Below, in pieces: positions 56,687 to 64,000 of a stretch of DNA of 64,000 nt. Every line of letters starts with the position of its first letter. Within the stretch, counting starts at the first letter, position 1. Made by a program: the position numbers and the translations under genes. This stretch comes from Eutreptiella sp. 'Long Island Sound 2002'. Its lineage: Eukaryota > Euglenozoa > Euglenophyceae > Eutreptiales > Eutreptiaceae. Where the stretch lies: assembly GCA_964036045.1 (NCBI GenBank), contig OZ038383.1:33375394-33439393 (forward strand), in the 5' to 3' direction. The notes beneath the pieces were generated by a model. It saw nothing but the letters and a program-made list of their open reading frames with translations. It made no database searches and was not told where the DNA came from.

Positions 56687-57499
56687 GTGCCGTTCTACGC
56701 GTGGTCGCCGGACATTCGGCAGCACGCACGGCGCAAGTACCAGCCCCGGGCCCGATTGCCCGAGGAGCACGGTGAGCCCCCCGGAGGCACCGGTGGTGGA
56801 CGGGGCCCGAGCGAGGCCGGCAGTGCGCGCAGTGAGGGCTCGCGGCGCTCCGGAGGTTCTGCAGGGGCCGGCAGCGAGGCTAGCAGCGGTGCGGGGCATG
56901 CGCCGCGCGAGGTGGTCGTCCCCATGCCGTCCCGCGACGACTTGGGCGAGGCCTACACCGAGCCCCCCCTGGACCGGCCCACCCTGGCCCCCATGCAGCC
57001 AGATCCGGCGTGGACCCAGAAGGTGCCACCCGGGCCCGATGGGCGGCAGCGGCATCCCTCTGCCGTGTGGGACATGGTCTTGGAGTCCCGGGGGGTGCAG
57101 GGCACCCTCCGCATCTCTTTTCCGTGCCCCATCGTGGTCACGCGGGGATCCAACCTGCCCGAGGGGCAGGAGCTGGTGGGCTTGTTTGCCTACAGGCTTG
57201 TGAGCGGGCACTGGCAGGTGCAGACCGGGGTGTCGCAGATTGGGGAGGAGGGGACGGTGCCCACGGCTGGGGTCTTTGGGCTGAATGTGGTCACGGGGTG
57301 GGACAAGCGGAGGCCGGAGTGGGTGGATGTGGCATGGCTTGCCATGCGCGTCCATGTGGGGAGGCAGCGGAAGATGGGGGTGGCTTACGTCATTGATGTC
57401 GAGGAGCAGGACGAACCCCCCACCCCCACAGCCCGCAAGCGGAAAGGCGCCCCCCCCCCCCCAAGGGGACACCGAGCCTCCCCCCCCCGAATGGGGTGA
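56687..57499 (+). CDS. element A 'protein B', copy 1
   Basis: 270-codon frame that begins with GTG directly after CCGTCTGTAG, which looks like a splice acceptor; the first in-frame Met is residue 80. Residues 30-75 are Gly/Ser/Arg-rich and probably disordered. The conserved core is SAVWDMVLESRG (125-136), PCPIVV (146-151), LFAYRLVSGHW (166-176), GVFGLNVVTGW (195-205) and EWVDVAWLAMRVHV (211-224). An acidic DVEEQDE and a basic ARKRKG (249-254, nuclear-localisation-like) follow. Past this the frame enters poly-C runs and diverges from copy 2, where KKKAR follows. I do not recognise the fold. It shares its core with the protein at 33252-34136 of element B, so it is a constant part of the module. 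Confidence 0.5.
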   Translation: MPFYAWSPDIRQHARRKYQPRARLPEEHGEPPGGTGGGRGPSEAGSARSEGSRRSGGSAGAGSEASSGAGHAPREVVVPMPSRDDLGEAYTEPPLDRPTLAPMQPDPAWTQKVPPGPDGRQRHPSAVWDMVLESRGVQGTLRISFPCPIVVTRGSNLPEGQELVGLFAYRLVSGHWQVQTGVSQIGEEGTVPTAGVFGLNVVTGWDKRRPEWVDVAWLAMRVHVGRQRKMGVAYVIDVEEQDEPPTPTARKRKGAPPPPRGHRASPPRMG

Positions 57500-58616
57500 T
57501 TGGCAACCCCGACCCCACCCTCGACAGGGTTGGCCCCTCCCAGCCGCCCCTCAACATTGTTGATGGGAACACCTACATTGTGCTTCGGGGGCTTGTGGAA
57601 CCACGGGATTGTGATGTGGGGTGGAACACGGTGATGAAGGCGTGGGGCAGTGGCGACGAAAAAGTCGTCGCAAAAAATTTTGAGTTGCTTTTCAACGCCG
57701 CGGAGTGAAGATCAGGCCAAGGATCTCCAGCTCCCCCGGTGTTGGCAAAGCAATAGCAAATTGGGGGTGGGCCGGCCTCTCTTCAAGAAGTTCCACCCCC
57801 ACCTCACCGAAAGTGTCCCTCAGGTTCGATGTTGCCACCCACCCCGAGCTGCCCCCCCCCCCAACAGCAGGGACAGCTCGGGGTGCCACCTGAGTAGCTT
57901 CCTCTGCTTGTCACAGGACTACCAGGTGGCGGTGCAGGCGGGGACGGCCCTCGGGGAGGCGGGGGAGGCGCGCTGGGACACCATTCAGCTGCAGAGGGGG
58001 GACGTGCTACTGATGGTGGCCACCAGCCGCCACCATGGGTTGCCTGCCCCCCCCGACTCCAAGGATGGGCTGCAGGGGGCTCTTTTTAACTTGTGGACCC
58101 CCGACCGCGCACACAAACACCACCAGCCCAACAACACACACCTGGACCCCACCCCCCCCAAGGAGGCCCTGGACGTTGCTGGGGATTTGTCCAGCTGGGA
58201 CTTCCCCAGCGTGGACAAGGTGTTGTGGTTGGGGAAGGGGGCGGTTGGGAGGGTGGGGTTGTGGGAGGGGGATGCTGCCCAGGCCCTCTTCGCCGACCCC
58301 CCCCGAGTCGGTCCCGGCCGGCCCCCCCACCTGCCCCTTCCACCCCACCTTCCTCTCCCGGTCGGCCCCGGCCTCTGACCTCGCCGTCATCGCGGTCGGC
58401 GAGCAGTGCACGCTGATCTTCGTGGGCATCGTGCACCAACTGGAGGTTTGCAAGGGGGACAATGCCGATGCGGAGTCAGAGATCCACTTCGCCATGACCG
58501 GGATTGCTCCCCCGGAGCGGCCGACCACGCCGTGGCATCTGGCGAACACGGCCCCAGCCTGGCGGTCGACCCAGTGCGCGAAGTCTGGGGCATGGGCAAT
58601 CGCATGCCCATGTGAG
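57491..58616 (+). pseudogene. element A oxygenase, copy 2 (5'-truncated, iron-site deletion)
   Basis: The tandem duplication restarts in the middle of the oxygenase gene (junction about 57490, matching 55137). The copy reads NTYIVLRGLVEPRDCDVGW, FELLFNA, then a continuous 242-codon frame (57650-58378) with IQLQRGDVLLMVATSRHHG and NLWTPDRAHK. A deletion of about 74 bp relative to copy 1, just before DVATHPE-equivalent sequence (about 57831), removes the stretch that contains HxD. This copy therefore cannot bind iron in the usual way even if expressed. Confidence 0.6.
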
Positions 58617-58663
58617 TGCAAGGTGTGCTTGCTTGTGTGTTTGCTTTGTTTAATGGAAAATTG

Positions 58664-58803
58664 GATGAAATTCACATGAAATTCGTACGAAAATTCGTAC
58701 GAATTTCGCACGAATTTCACGTGAATGAATTTCTATGAATATTGAGGCAATGTGAAATTCGTACGAAATTCGTACGAATTTCATACGAATTTCCGTGAAT
58801 TTA
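58664..58803. repeat. element A palindrome array 3 (duplicated oxygenase/protein B spacer)
   Basis: Shorter version of array 2 with one fewer TATTGAGGCAATGTGAAATT block; the same CGTACGAA cores. Confidence 0.85.
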
Positions 58804-58891
58804 GTTTAATTTCTTCGTTCGGTTGTTGTATTGCTTCATGTTTGCTCCCCCATTCTCAATTGGTGCCTTGCACACTTCCCCCCGTCTGTAG

Positions 58892-59702
58892 GTGCCGTTC
58901 TACGCGTGGTCGCCGGACATTCGGCACCACGCCCGGCGCCAGTACCAGCCCCGGGCCCGATTGCCCGGGAACACGGTGAGCCCCCCGGAGGCACCGGTGG
59001 TGGACGGGGCCCGAGCGAGGCCGGCAGTGCGCACAGTGAGGGCTCGCGGCGCTCCGGAGGTTCTTGCAGGGGCCGGCAGCGAGGCCAGCAGCGGTGTGGG
59101 GCATGCGCCGCGCGAGGTGATCGTCCCCATGCCGTCCCGCGACGACTTGGGCGAGGCCTACACCGAGCCCCCCCTGGACCGGGTCACCCTGGCCCCCATG
59201 CAGCTGGATCCGGCCTGGACCCAGAAGGTGCCGCCCCCGTCCGATGGGCGGCAGCGGCATCCCTCTGCCGTGTGGGACATGGTCTTGGAGTCCCGGGGGG
59301 TGCAGGGCACCCTCCGCATCTCTTTCCCCTGCCCCATTGTGGTCATGGGGGGATCCAACCTGCCCGAGGGGCCGGAGCTGATGGGCCTGTTTGCCTACAG
59401 GCTTGTGAGCGGGCACTGGCGGGTGCAGACCGGGGTGTCGCGGATTGGGGAGGAGGGGACGGTGACCACGTCTGGGGTCTTTGGGCTGAATGTGGTCACG
59501 GGGTGGGACAAGCGGAGGCCGGAGTGGGTGGACGTGGCATGGCTTGCCATGCGCGTCCATGTGGGGAGGCAGTGGAAGATCGGGATGGCTGGCTTCATTG
59601 ACGTCGAGGAGCAGGACGAACACCCCACCCCCACAGCCCGCAAGCGGAAAGGCCGCCCCCCCCAAGGGGACACCGAGCCCCCCCCCCCCAAAAAAAAGGC
59701 CC
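58892..59702 (+). CDS. element A 'protein B', copy 2
   Basis: Near-identical in the core to copy 1 (SAVWDMVLESRG, LFAYRLVSGHW, GVFGLNVVTGW, EWVDVAWLAMRVHV, then DVEEQDE). The frame continues cleanly through RKRKG into EPPPPKKKARV, giving two basic clusters. It remains open to 59869, but the last 55 codons overlap the coiled-coil frame and are arginine/glycine-rich artefacts. As in copy 1, the frame opens at GTG after CTGTAG (58880s), so an upstream exon or an internal ATG start must be considered. It is the better-preserved copy and abuts the coiled-coil gene directly. Confidence 0.5.
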
Positions 59703-59706
59703 GCGT

Positions 59707-60033
59707 ATGGCCACCCCGGTGGAGCGGGCGGTGCGGGCGGCGGGGCGGGGGCAGAGGTGGGCGGTGCACGAGTGGGTGGAGCAGCAGCTGCAGCTGCAGC
59801 GGGCGGGGGCGTGGGAGGCGCTCGCGATCAGCGCGGAGGCCGCCAACCGCGACCTCGAGGCCCGCCTAACTAGGGCCCACGAGGACAGGCGGGACGCGGA
59901 GACGCGGTTGGCGGACGTCACCAAGGAGCGGGACCGCGTGGCCACCAAGGTGAAAACTTTGGAGCGCCACCTGGCGACGTCGCGCAAGGCAAAGCTACCG
60001 GCACAGGCAGCACAGGCAGCAGGAGGGGCCTGA
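59707..60033 (+). CDS. element A coiled-coil protein
   Basis: 108-codon ORF with an ATG start, beginning in a different frame within a few bases of the protein B basic tail. Residues about 20-95 are highly charged and helical (WVEQQLQLQRAGAWEALAIS ... LEARLTRAHEDRRDAETRLA ... VTKERDRVATKVKTLERHL), a clear coiled-coil candidate. It ends in an Ala/Gly-rich tail and TGA. Length and position match the N-terminal coiled coil of 32449-33057 in element B. It may be a separate protein or, with a frame change, the C-terminal part of protein B. Confidence 0.5.
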   Translation: MATPVERAVRAAGRGQRWAVHEWVEQQLQLQRAGAWEALAISAEAANRDLEARLTRAHEDRRDAETRLADVTKERDRVATKVKTLERHLATSRKAKLPAQAAQAAGGA

Positions 60034-60344
60034 GGGTGCCGAGGCCCCCCCGGGTGACAGCGCGGGGGGGGGGGGGGGCAGTGCCGCCGGTGTCCGGTAC
60101 CTTCTGGCCGGCGCACAGGCCTAGCATGCCCAAGCCAAGGCATGCGCGGCCAGATGTCGGCGGTGTCCAGCGGACTGCGGATGGCCATGATGGCCAGTGG
60201 CTAGCAGGCCGATGTGGACAGCGTGGCCCCCGACGCCCCCAAAAAAGGTGAGTGCCGCACTGGAGGATGTGCGCCGGCAGTACCCCCCCCCCCCCCACCG
60301 CCTCACGTCGGCGGCAATGGACCCCTCCTTTGTGGAGGCGGTGG

Positions 60345-60500
60345 CGGAAATTCGTACGAAATTCGTACGAATTTGGTACGAATTTCGTGCGAATTTCACA
60401 TTGCCTGAATATTCACACACATTCATTCACGTGAAATTCGCACGAAATTCGTACCAAATTCGTACGAATTTCGTACGAATTTATGTGAATTTCTTCCAAT
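60345..60500. repeat. element A palindrome array 4 (coiled-coil/transposase spacer)
   Basis: GAAATTCGTACGAAATTCGT-type units, an inner TTGCCTGAATATTCACACAC segment that corresponds to the reverse of the TATTGAGGCAA block in arrays 2 and 3, then further CGTACGAA units. Confidence 0.85.
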
Positions 60501-60611
60501 TGCATGCGAATCACACTAGACCCCCACAAAATTTAGTTGTTCGGGGCAGGGGGATGGTAGAAACCTTGCGATAAATGCCTCCCCCATTCCACAGGTCTTC
60601 TACCTCACACC

Positions 60612-62384
60612 ATGCCGCGGCCCAAGGAGCCGTTCCATTTGTTAGCGGGTCGTACACAACGGAGGCGCCTACAACAGCTCCAGCAAGTTGTTACCCAGGA
60701 GCTTGCAGCACCCTACACCGTCAAGTACCTGCCTGACACGGGGCAAATAGTGCTTACCCCCGAAACAAGAGTTGTAGTCACCGTCCAGCCTGAGCCCACC
60801 ATGGAGGAGAGGTTGATTATGGCTGTCTGGCGGATCCGGTCATTGCACCTCTCTAGGACGGAGCCGCCGTACGTAGTGGGGAGCATGACGTACGGTGTGG
60901 TATGGGACCAGGTGTACGGCATGCTTCGGCAGCTAGCGTTACCGGAGTCCCGGGCGTTCACTGCCTATACGGGAGACGACACGGCCATCAATGGTGCGGC
61001 CTGCTACTTACCTGACCGCATCGGCCACCTGTTCAAATGTCGACCACCCCCACCTTCGGACATCATGCAGCCTGGGGACCGACGGCTCCATTGGTTGCCT
61101 ATTGCGGTGGACGGTACATCGAGGCATGAGGCCTCGTACGTCCATTGCACGCTTGGTGGCACCGCCAGCCCCAACCAACTATCTAGTTGGTGGCTACTAG
61201 GGGGCAGTGAAAAGTGGGAGACCCTCTACGCGGCCTCCCAAGACGCAAGAAATCGATTTTGATGACGAGTTGCGCAAGGCCGCAACCGTAAGTTTTAAGG
61301 ATACGGGAGGGAACGATAGGCAGTCCCTTTTTTTTTTCTGTGTGCAGATGGTAAAGCACAGGTGCTCATGGCGGGCTGCCAAAGCTGGAAGGCAGAATCC
61401 CCTGGTGCCACCGTGTGTTGGGTCTGCATGCGTAACCGTGCTCTGTGCCTTGCTACCTTTGGCACAGCAAGTGCGATAGACGGCAACTTGGAAGGGGCTG
61501 TTGCCATAGGTGCTATATATAGGACCATTACGAGTGATAGGCGAGTGCCTGATTATGGCCTCCATGGGGTCCTTCGTGTCCTGTTGTGTGGCATCAACGG
61601 GACACGGGACCTAGTTGTACAATTGACAGCGAAGGCACCGGCCACTGTGGCATGCACCATGCTGCAACCGGTTCTAGGTGAGGCACGGCTTGCTGCACGA
61701 ACTTGCACCCGTGCCTCATTAAATAATGACAAGGCAAACAGCAAGGGGAATGCGAGGATGGAGTGTGCTGCTGCCATCCATTTCATGCGGAATAGGGGTT
61801 GGGAGAAGATAATAGATGCTTGCCTACAGCAGCCTAGTGTGAGGTCGCATCAAGTAGGGGAGAAAAGTTGGGAGTCGGTGTGCAAAACGTGGTGGGAGAA
61901 TTTTGCAAGCATGTGTGTATACGCGTGGCGTTCCGCATGGTTCTCCGGCGCCGACTTGGGGCGGCTCCGGAACCATAGCATAGCCATGGGCGCTGCCCAT
62001 AATGAGCTCCAGTGGGGCAAACTTGTGTGGAGGCATCTTTGGATGGACCACATGTATTATTTTGCAAAGAAGTGGAGAATCTTGTCAAAGTTCTCCTGTT
62101 TTGCCATGGAGGGAAGTCACCGGAGGCTGAAGCGCATGTTGCGCTACAGCGGGGGTCTAAGCCTCCTCCGGGGGAGACTAGGGGTGCAAGTGGTTGTGGA
62201 CAACCACAGCATTGACGACAGCCTTTGGTTGCATGGCTGGGATGCGACAAAAAGGGCACAACATGGGCAAGGGCCCATAAGTGTACAAACGTATGCAAGC
62301 CGTACAAGAAGACGGCTTCTAACCGACATGCAGCACCTTCAGACTCTACAGCGGCGGTTCCGGTGTCGCAAGAGACGGACATGA
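60612..62384 (+). pseudogene. element A transposase-like protein, frameshifted
   Basis: A 216-codon ORF from ATG 60612 and a 340-codon ORF (61362-62384) are in the same frame. A short middle part (about 61245-61335) reads in the +1 frame as DFDDELRKAATV...RQSLFFF, so two compensating shifts separate them; the second is at a T10 run (61328-61337). Conserved with element B: LWRIRS-like VWRIRSLHLSR; LPIAVDGTSR (D167); WWLLGGSEKW; ADGKAQVLMAG; CWVC (CxxC); YGLHGVLRVLLCGING; DKANSKGNARME; KTWWENF; LWMDHMYYFAKKW; FSCFAMEGSHRRLKRMLRYSGG (E250 of the second ORF); and VVDNHSIDDSL. The C-terminus is basic. It is probably a DDE-type transposase that recognises the element ends. A GTAAGT...CAG intron-like 60-mer (61288-61347) does not restore the frame, and its translation aligns with coding sequence in B. 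Confidence 0.6.
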
Positions 62385-62489
62385 GATCACCATACAAACC
62401 CAGACCATTGTTGCTTGTGACCGGGGTGCATGCTGGGGCGCCTACTAGGGGTGTGAGGACAAATCAAGGGGTGCACACCGGTAACATTT

Positions 62490-62825
62490 GTGTCGAATCA
62501 CGTGAATTCACGTGAAATTCGTACCAAATTCGTGCGAATTTCGCACAAATTCACATGATTTCACGCCTGTGAATCGGCTACAGGCTTGCCGGGTTTCGGC
62601 ACCTCTCGTTTTGGGCATGGTTCGGACATGATGGATGCTCTTGGGGCGGGACTTTCATTGGATGATGCGTAATGAAGCTGGGCGAAGAATTTTGGCCCCT
62701 CAAATCCTTCGGAAGGATCCAAAAATATGGCATTTTCCCCCAAAAACCTCAAAATTTGGGTAAATTCACGTGAAATTCACGCAATTATTCAAACGGCCAC
62801 TTAACGGCCGTTCACGAAGGGTACA
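62490..62825. repeat. element A palindrome array 5 and right terminal inverted repeat
   Basis: ACGTGAATTCACGTGAAATT and CGTACCAAATTCGTGCGAAT units at 62495-62575, about 180 bp of unique sequence, then AATTCACGTGAAATTCACGC and the outer inverted repeat ending ...GTTCACGAAGGGTACA at 62825. Confidence 0.75.
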
Positions 62826-63190
62826 GAGCGGCCACAGCCTGGGCGTGCATGTCCCTTGTCCGCACTACCTCCCTCCCCAGCTCGCGCAGACGGCTATAGC
62901 CGGGGCGTCCTTGCCGCCAGGTAGCTGCCCCCCCGCCCCTGCTGACGCAGAACGGCCACAGCCGGGGCGTGCTAGCCGCCAGGTGTCCTCCTTCCTACCC
63001 CGGCTAGCGAAGCACGGCCACAGCCAGGGCATACATGTGCCGTGTCCACACAGCCTCCCGCCCCGGCTAACGGAGACCGGTTGCGGCCAGGGAGTGCTGG
63101 CTTTGAGCGCCTTCCCTCCCGTCCCAGCCGACGCGGAACAATGACCGCCGGGGCGAGAGTGTCCCCTGTCATCCCCCCGCCCGCCCCGGC
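62826..63190 (+). repeat. hairpin minisatellite, segment right of element A
   Basis: Resumes in mid-unit (GAGCGGCCACAGCCTGGGCG) and continues with about five or six units of the 62-bp type, each with CCCCGGCT/AGCCGGGG or close variants. Confidence 0.8.
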
Positions 63191-63331
63191 CCCCGCGGCC
63201 TAGCGGCGGCCCGGGCGCAAGCGTCCCGCCCCCCCCCTCCCCCCACCCGACCCTTGGTGGGGAGAATAGTTTCTCGGGAGTGTTAGGGGGCGGGATAGGA
63301 CGCTCAGCACGGGACTCTCTTCGCCACGGCC

Positions 63332-63994
63332 GTGGCAGAATTCCGCGCCCTATCCCTCGCGGAGCACAGGCTCCACCTCAAGGCCCACCCACAGCAGGTG
63401 GGCCGTGTGGATTGCGTTGCCTTCGTGGAAGGAACCGTTGTGGCCATAGTGCAGCATGGCCCGCGGCTACTGAGGTCGTGGGCGTGCCCCTCACAGACTC
63501 CACAGACCGCACGCTGGTCATGCCGCTCCGCATCCTCATGGGTAGGGTGACCCTGGCCGAGTGGGCTCCGCTCCAAGCACGTTGGCCCGAGGTCCTGTGG
63601 ATGTCTATACCCGACGTGGTGGACTGGTACCGCCAAGAGATCCTCCCCAGGGGTGGCGACCACGAGCTCCAATTCGCAGGGTGTGTCCTGGGCCACATCC
63701 GGTGGGGTACCTCGCAGCAGCGGTGCAGGGACATGCTGACCTGCGACCCCCCACCACCTCCGGCGCCTCCTCGACCAGTTGGTGAGCCTAGCGGGCTCCC
63801 TGGTGGCCTTGCATTGGTTTTGGCTCTAGATCGCCCTGAAGGCCGCGTGGGCCGCCCAGAGCTCCTACGAGGCGGTCGGGGCCGGATACGGATACCCAGC
63901 CGATTTCTCCGTTGACCCGCCACACGTGACGGGCGTGATTTCCGGCTCCCTGCGCCTCGTGAAGGCCAGCCCGACGCTCCCCGAGCCGGCATAG
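63332..63994 (+). pseudogene. uncharacterised decayed coding region at window end
   Basis: Three consecutive plausible segments lie in different frames: AEFRALSLAEHRLHLKAHPQ...VGRVDCVAFVEGTVVAIVQH (about 63332-63465), then LVMPLRILMGRVTLAEWAPL...VDWYRQEILPRGGDHELQFA (about 63480-63745), then LVSLAGSLVALHWFWL, a TAG, and IALKAAWAAQSSYEAVGAGY...FSVDPPHVTGVISGSLRLVK, ending TAG 63992-63994. Composition and secondary-structure pattern look like one protein broken by two frameshifts and a stop. I recognise no family. It is not part of element A as bounded here. Confidence 0.35.
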
Positions 63995-64000
63995 CCGAGC

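Larger units (their letters stand above)
54112..62825 (+). mobile_element. element A: four-gene DNA transposon-like module with internal duplication
   Basis: Ends are terminal inverted repeats starting TGTACCCTTCGTGAAC at both extremities. The flanks join to reconstitute one minisatellite unit, with a GA dinucleotide on both sides (54110-54111 and 62826-62827) as a candidate 2-bp target-site duplication. Genes on the plus strand: oxygenase (54.4-56.3 kb), protein B (56.7-57.5), duplicated oxygenase and protein B (57.5-59.7), coiled coil (59.7-60.0), transposase-like (60.6-62.4). TTCGTACGAA-type arrays lie at both ends, in each oxygenase/protein B spacer and in the coiled-coil/transposase spacer. 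Same gene order as element B. Confidence 0.8.

Overview
This window looks like nuclear DNA of a eukaryote with a large, transposon-rich genome, most plausibly a unicellular alga or other protist. The evidence is Ty3/gypsy and non-LTR retrotransposon coding sequence, tRNA-headed SINE-like repeats, complex minisatellites, abundant poly-dC/dG tracts, and no bacterial operons or rRNA. I cannot name the species. I found no convincing host housekeeping gene. Nearly everything supportable is mobile or repetitive, and most copies are decayed.

Layout. About 1-13.3 kb: no supportable gene, only simple repeats. About 13.3-16.3 kb, minus strand: a non-LTR retrotransposon ORF2 piece with RT, RNase H and a zinc motif; its 3' tail recurs in the opposite orientation at 22.6-22.97 kb. 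About 17.5-25.5 kb: a 105-bp tandem repeat and unannotatable sequence. About 26.2-39.7 kb: a chromodomain-type Ty3/gypsy element. Its middle (second half of RT plus RNase H) is inverted, and a second mobile element (called B here, 29.26-36.86 kb) is nested in it. About 42.4-43.5 kb: a 12-bp minisatellite open in all forward frames. About 45.2-46.8 kb: two SINE-like repeats. About 50.5-63.2 kb: a GC-rich hairpin minisatellite interrupted by element A (54.11-62.83 kb). The last 0.7 kb holds an uncharacterised decayed coding region.

The most interesting content is elements A and B. They are divergent members of one apparently undescribed family of DNA transposon-like modules. Both carry the same genes in the same order and orientation: (1) a putative 2OG-Fe(II) dioxygenase with an HxD...H signature, (2) a conserved protein of unknown function ('protein B') with an acidic then basic tail, (3) a coiled-coil protein, (4) a transposase-like protein with a CxxC motif and candidate D...E acidic residues. 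Each element has terminal inverted repeats and arrays of short CpG-containing palindromes at its ends and in two spacers (oxygenase/protein B and coiled-coil/transposase). The array positions match in A and B but the array sequences are unrelated: the palindrome CTCACTGAGCGCTCAGTGAG in B, TTCGTACGAA in A. A has also suffered a 2.35-kb internal tandem duplication and small rearrangements. A link between an oxygenase and a transposase recalls the TET/JBP-KDZ transposon association described in fungi and some algae, but the relationship here is inference.

Because most genes here are interrupted by stops or frameshifts, the only long intact reading frames are the B oxygenase (570 aa) and the non-LTR fragment (700 aa).
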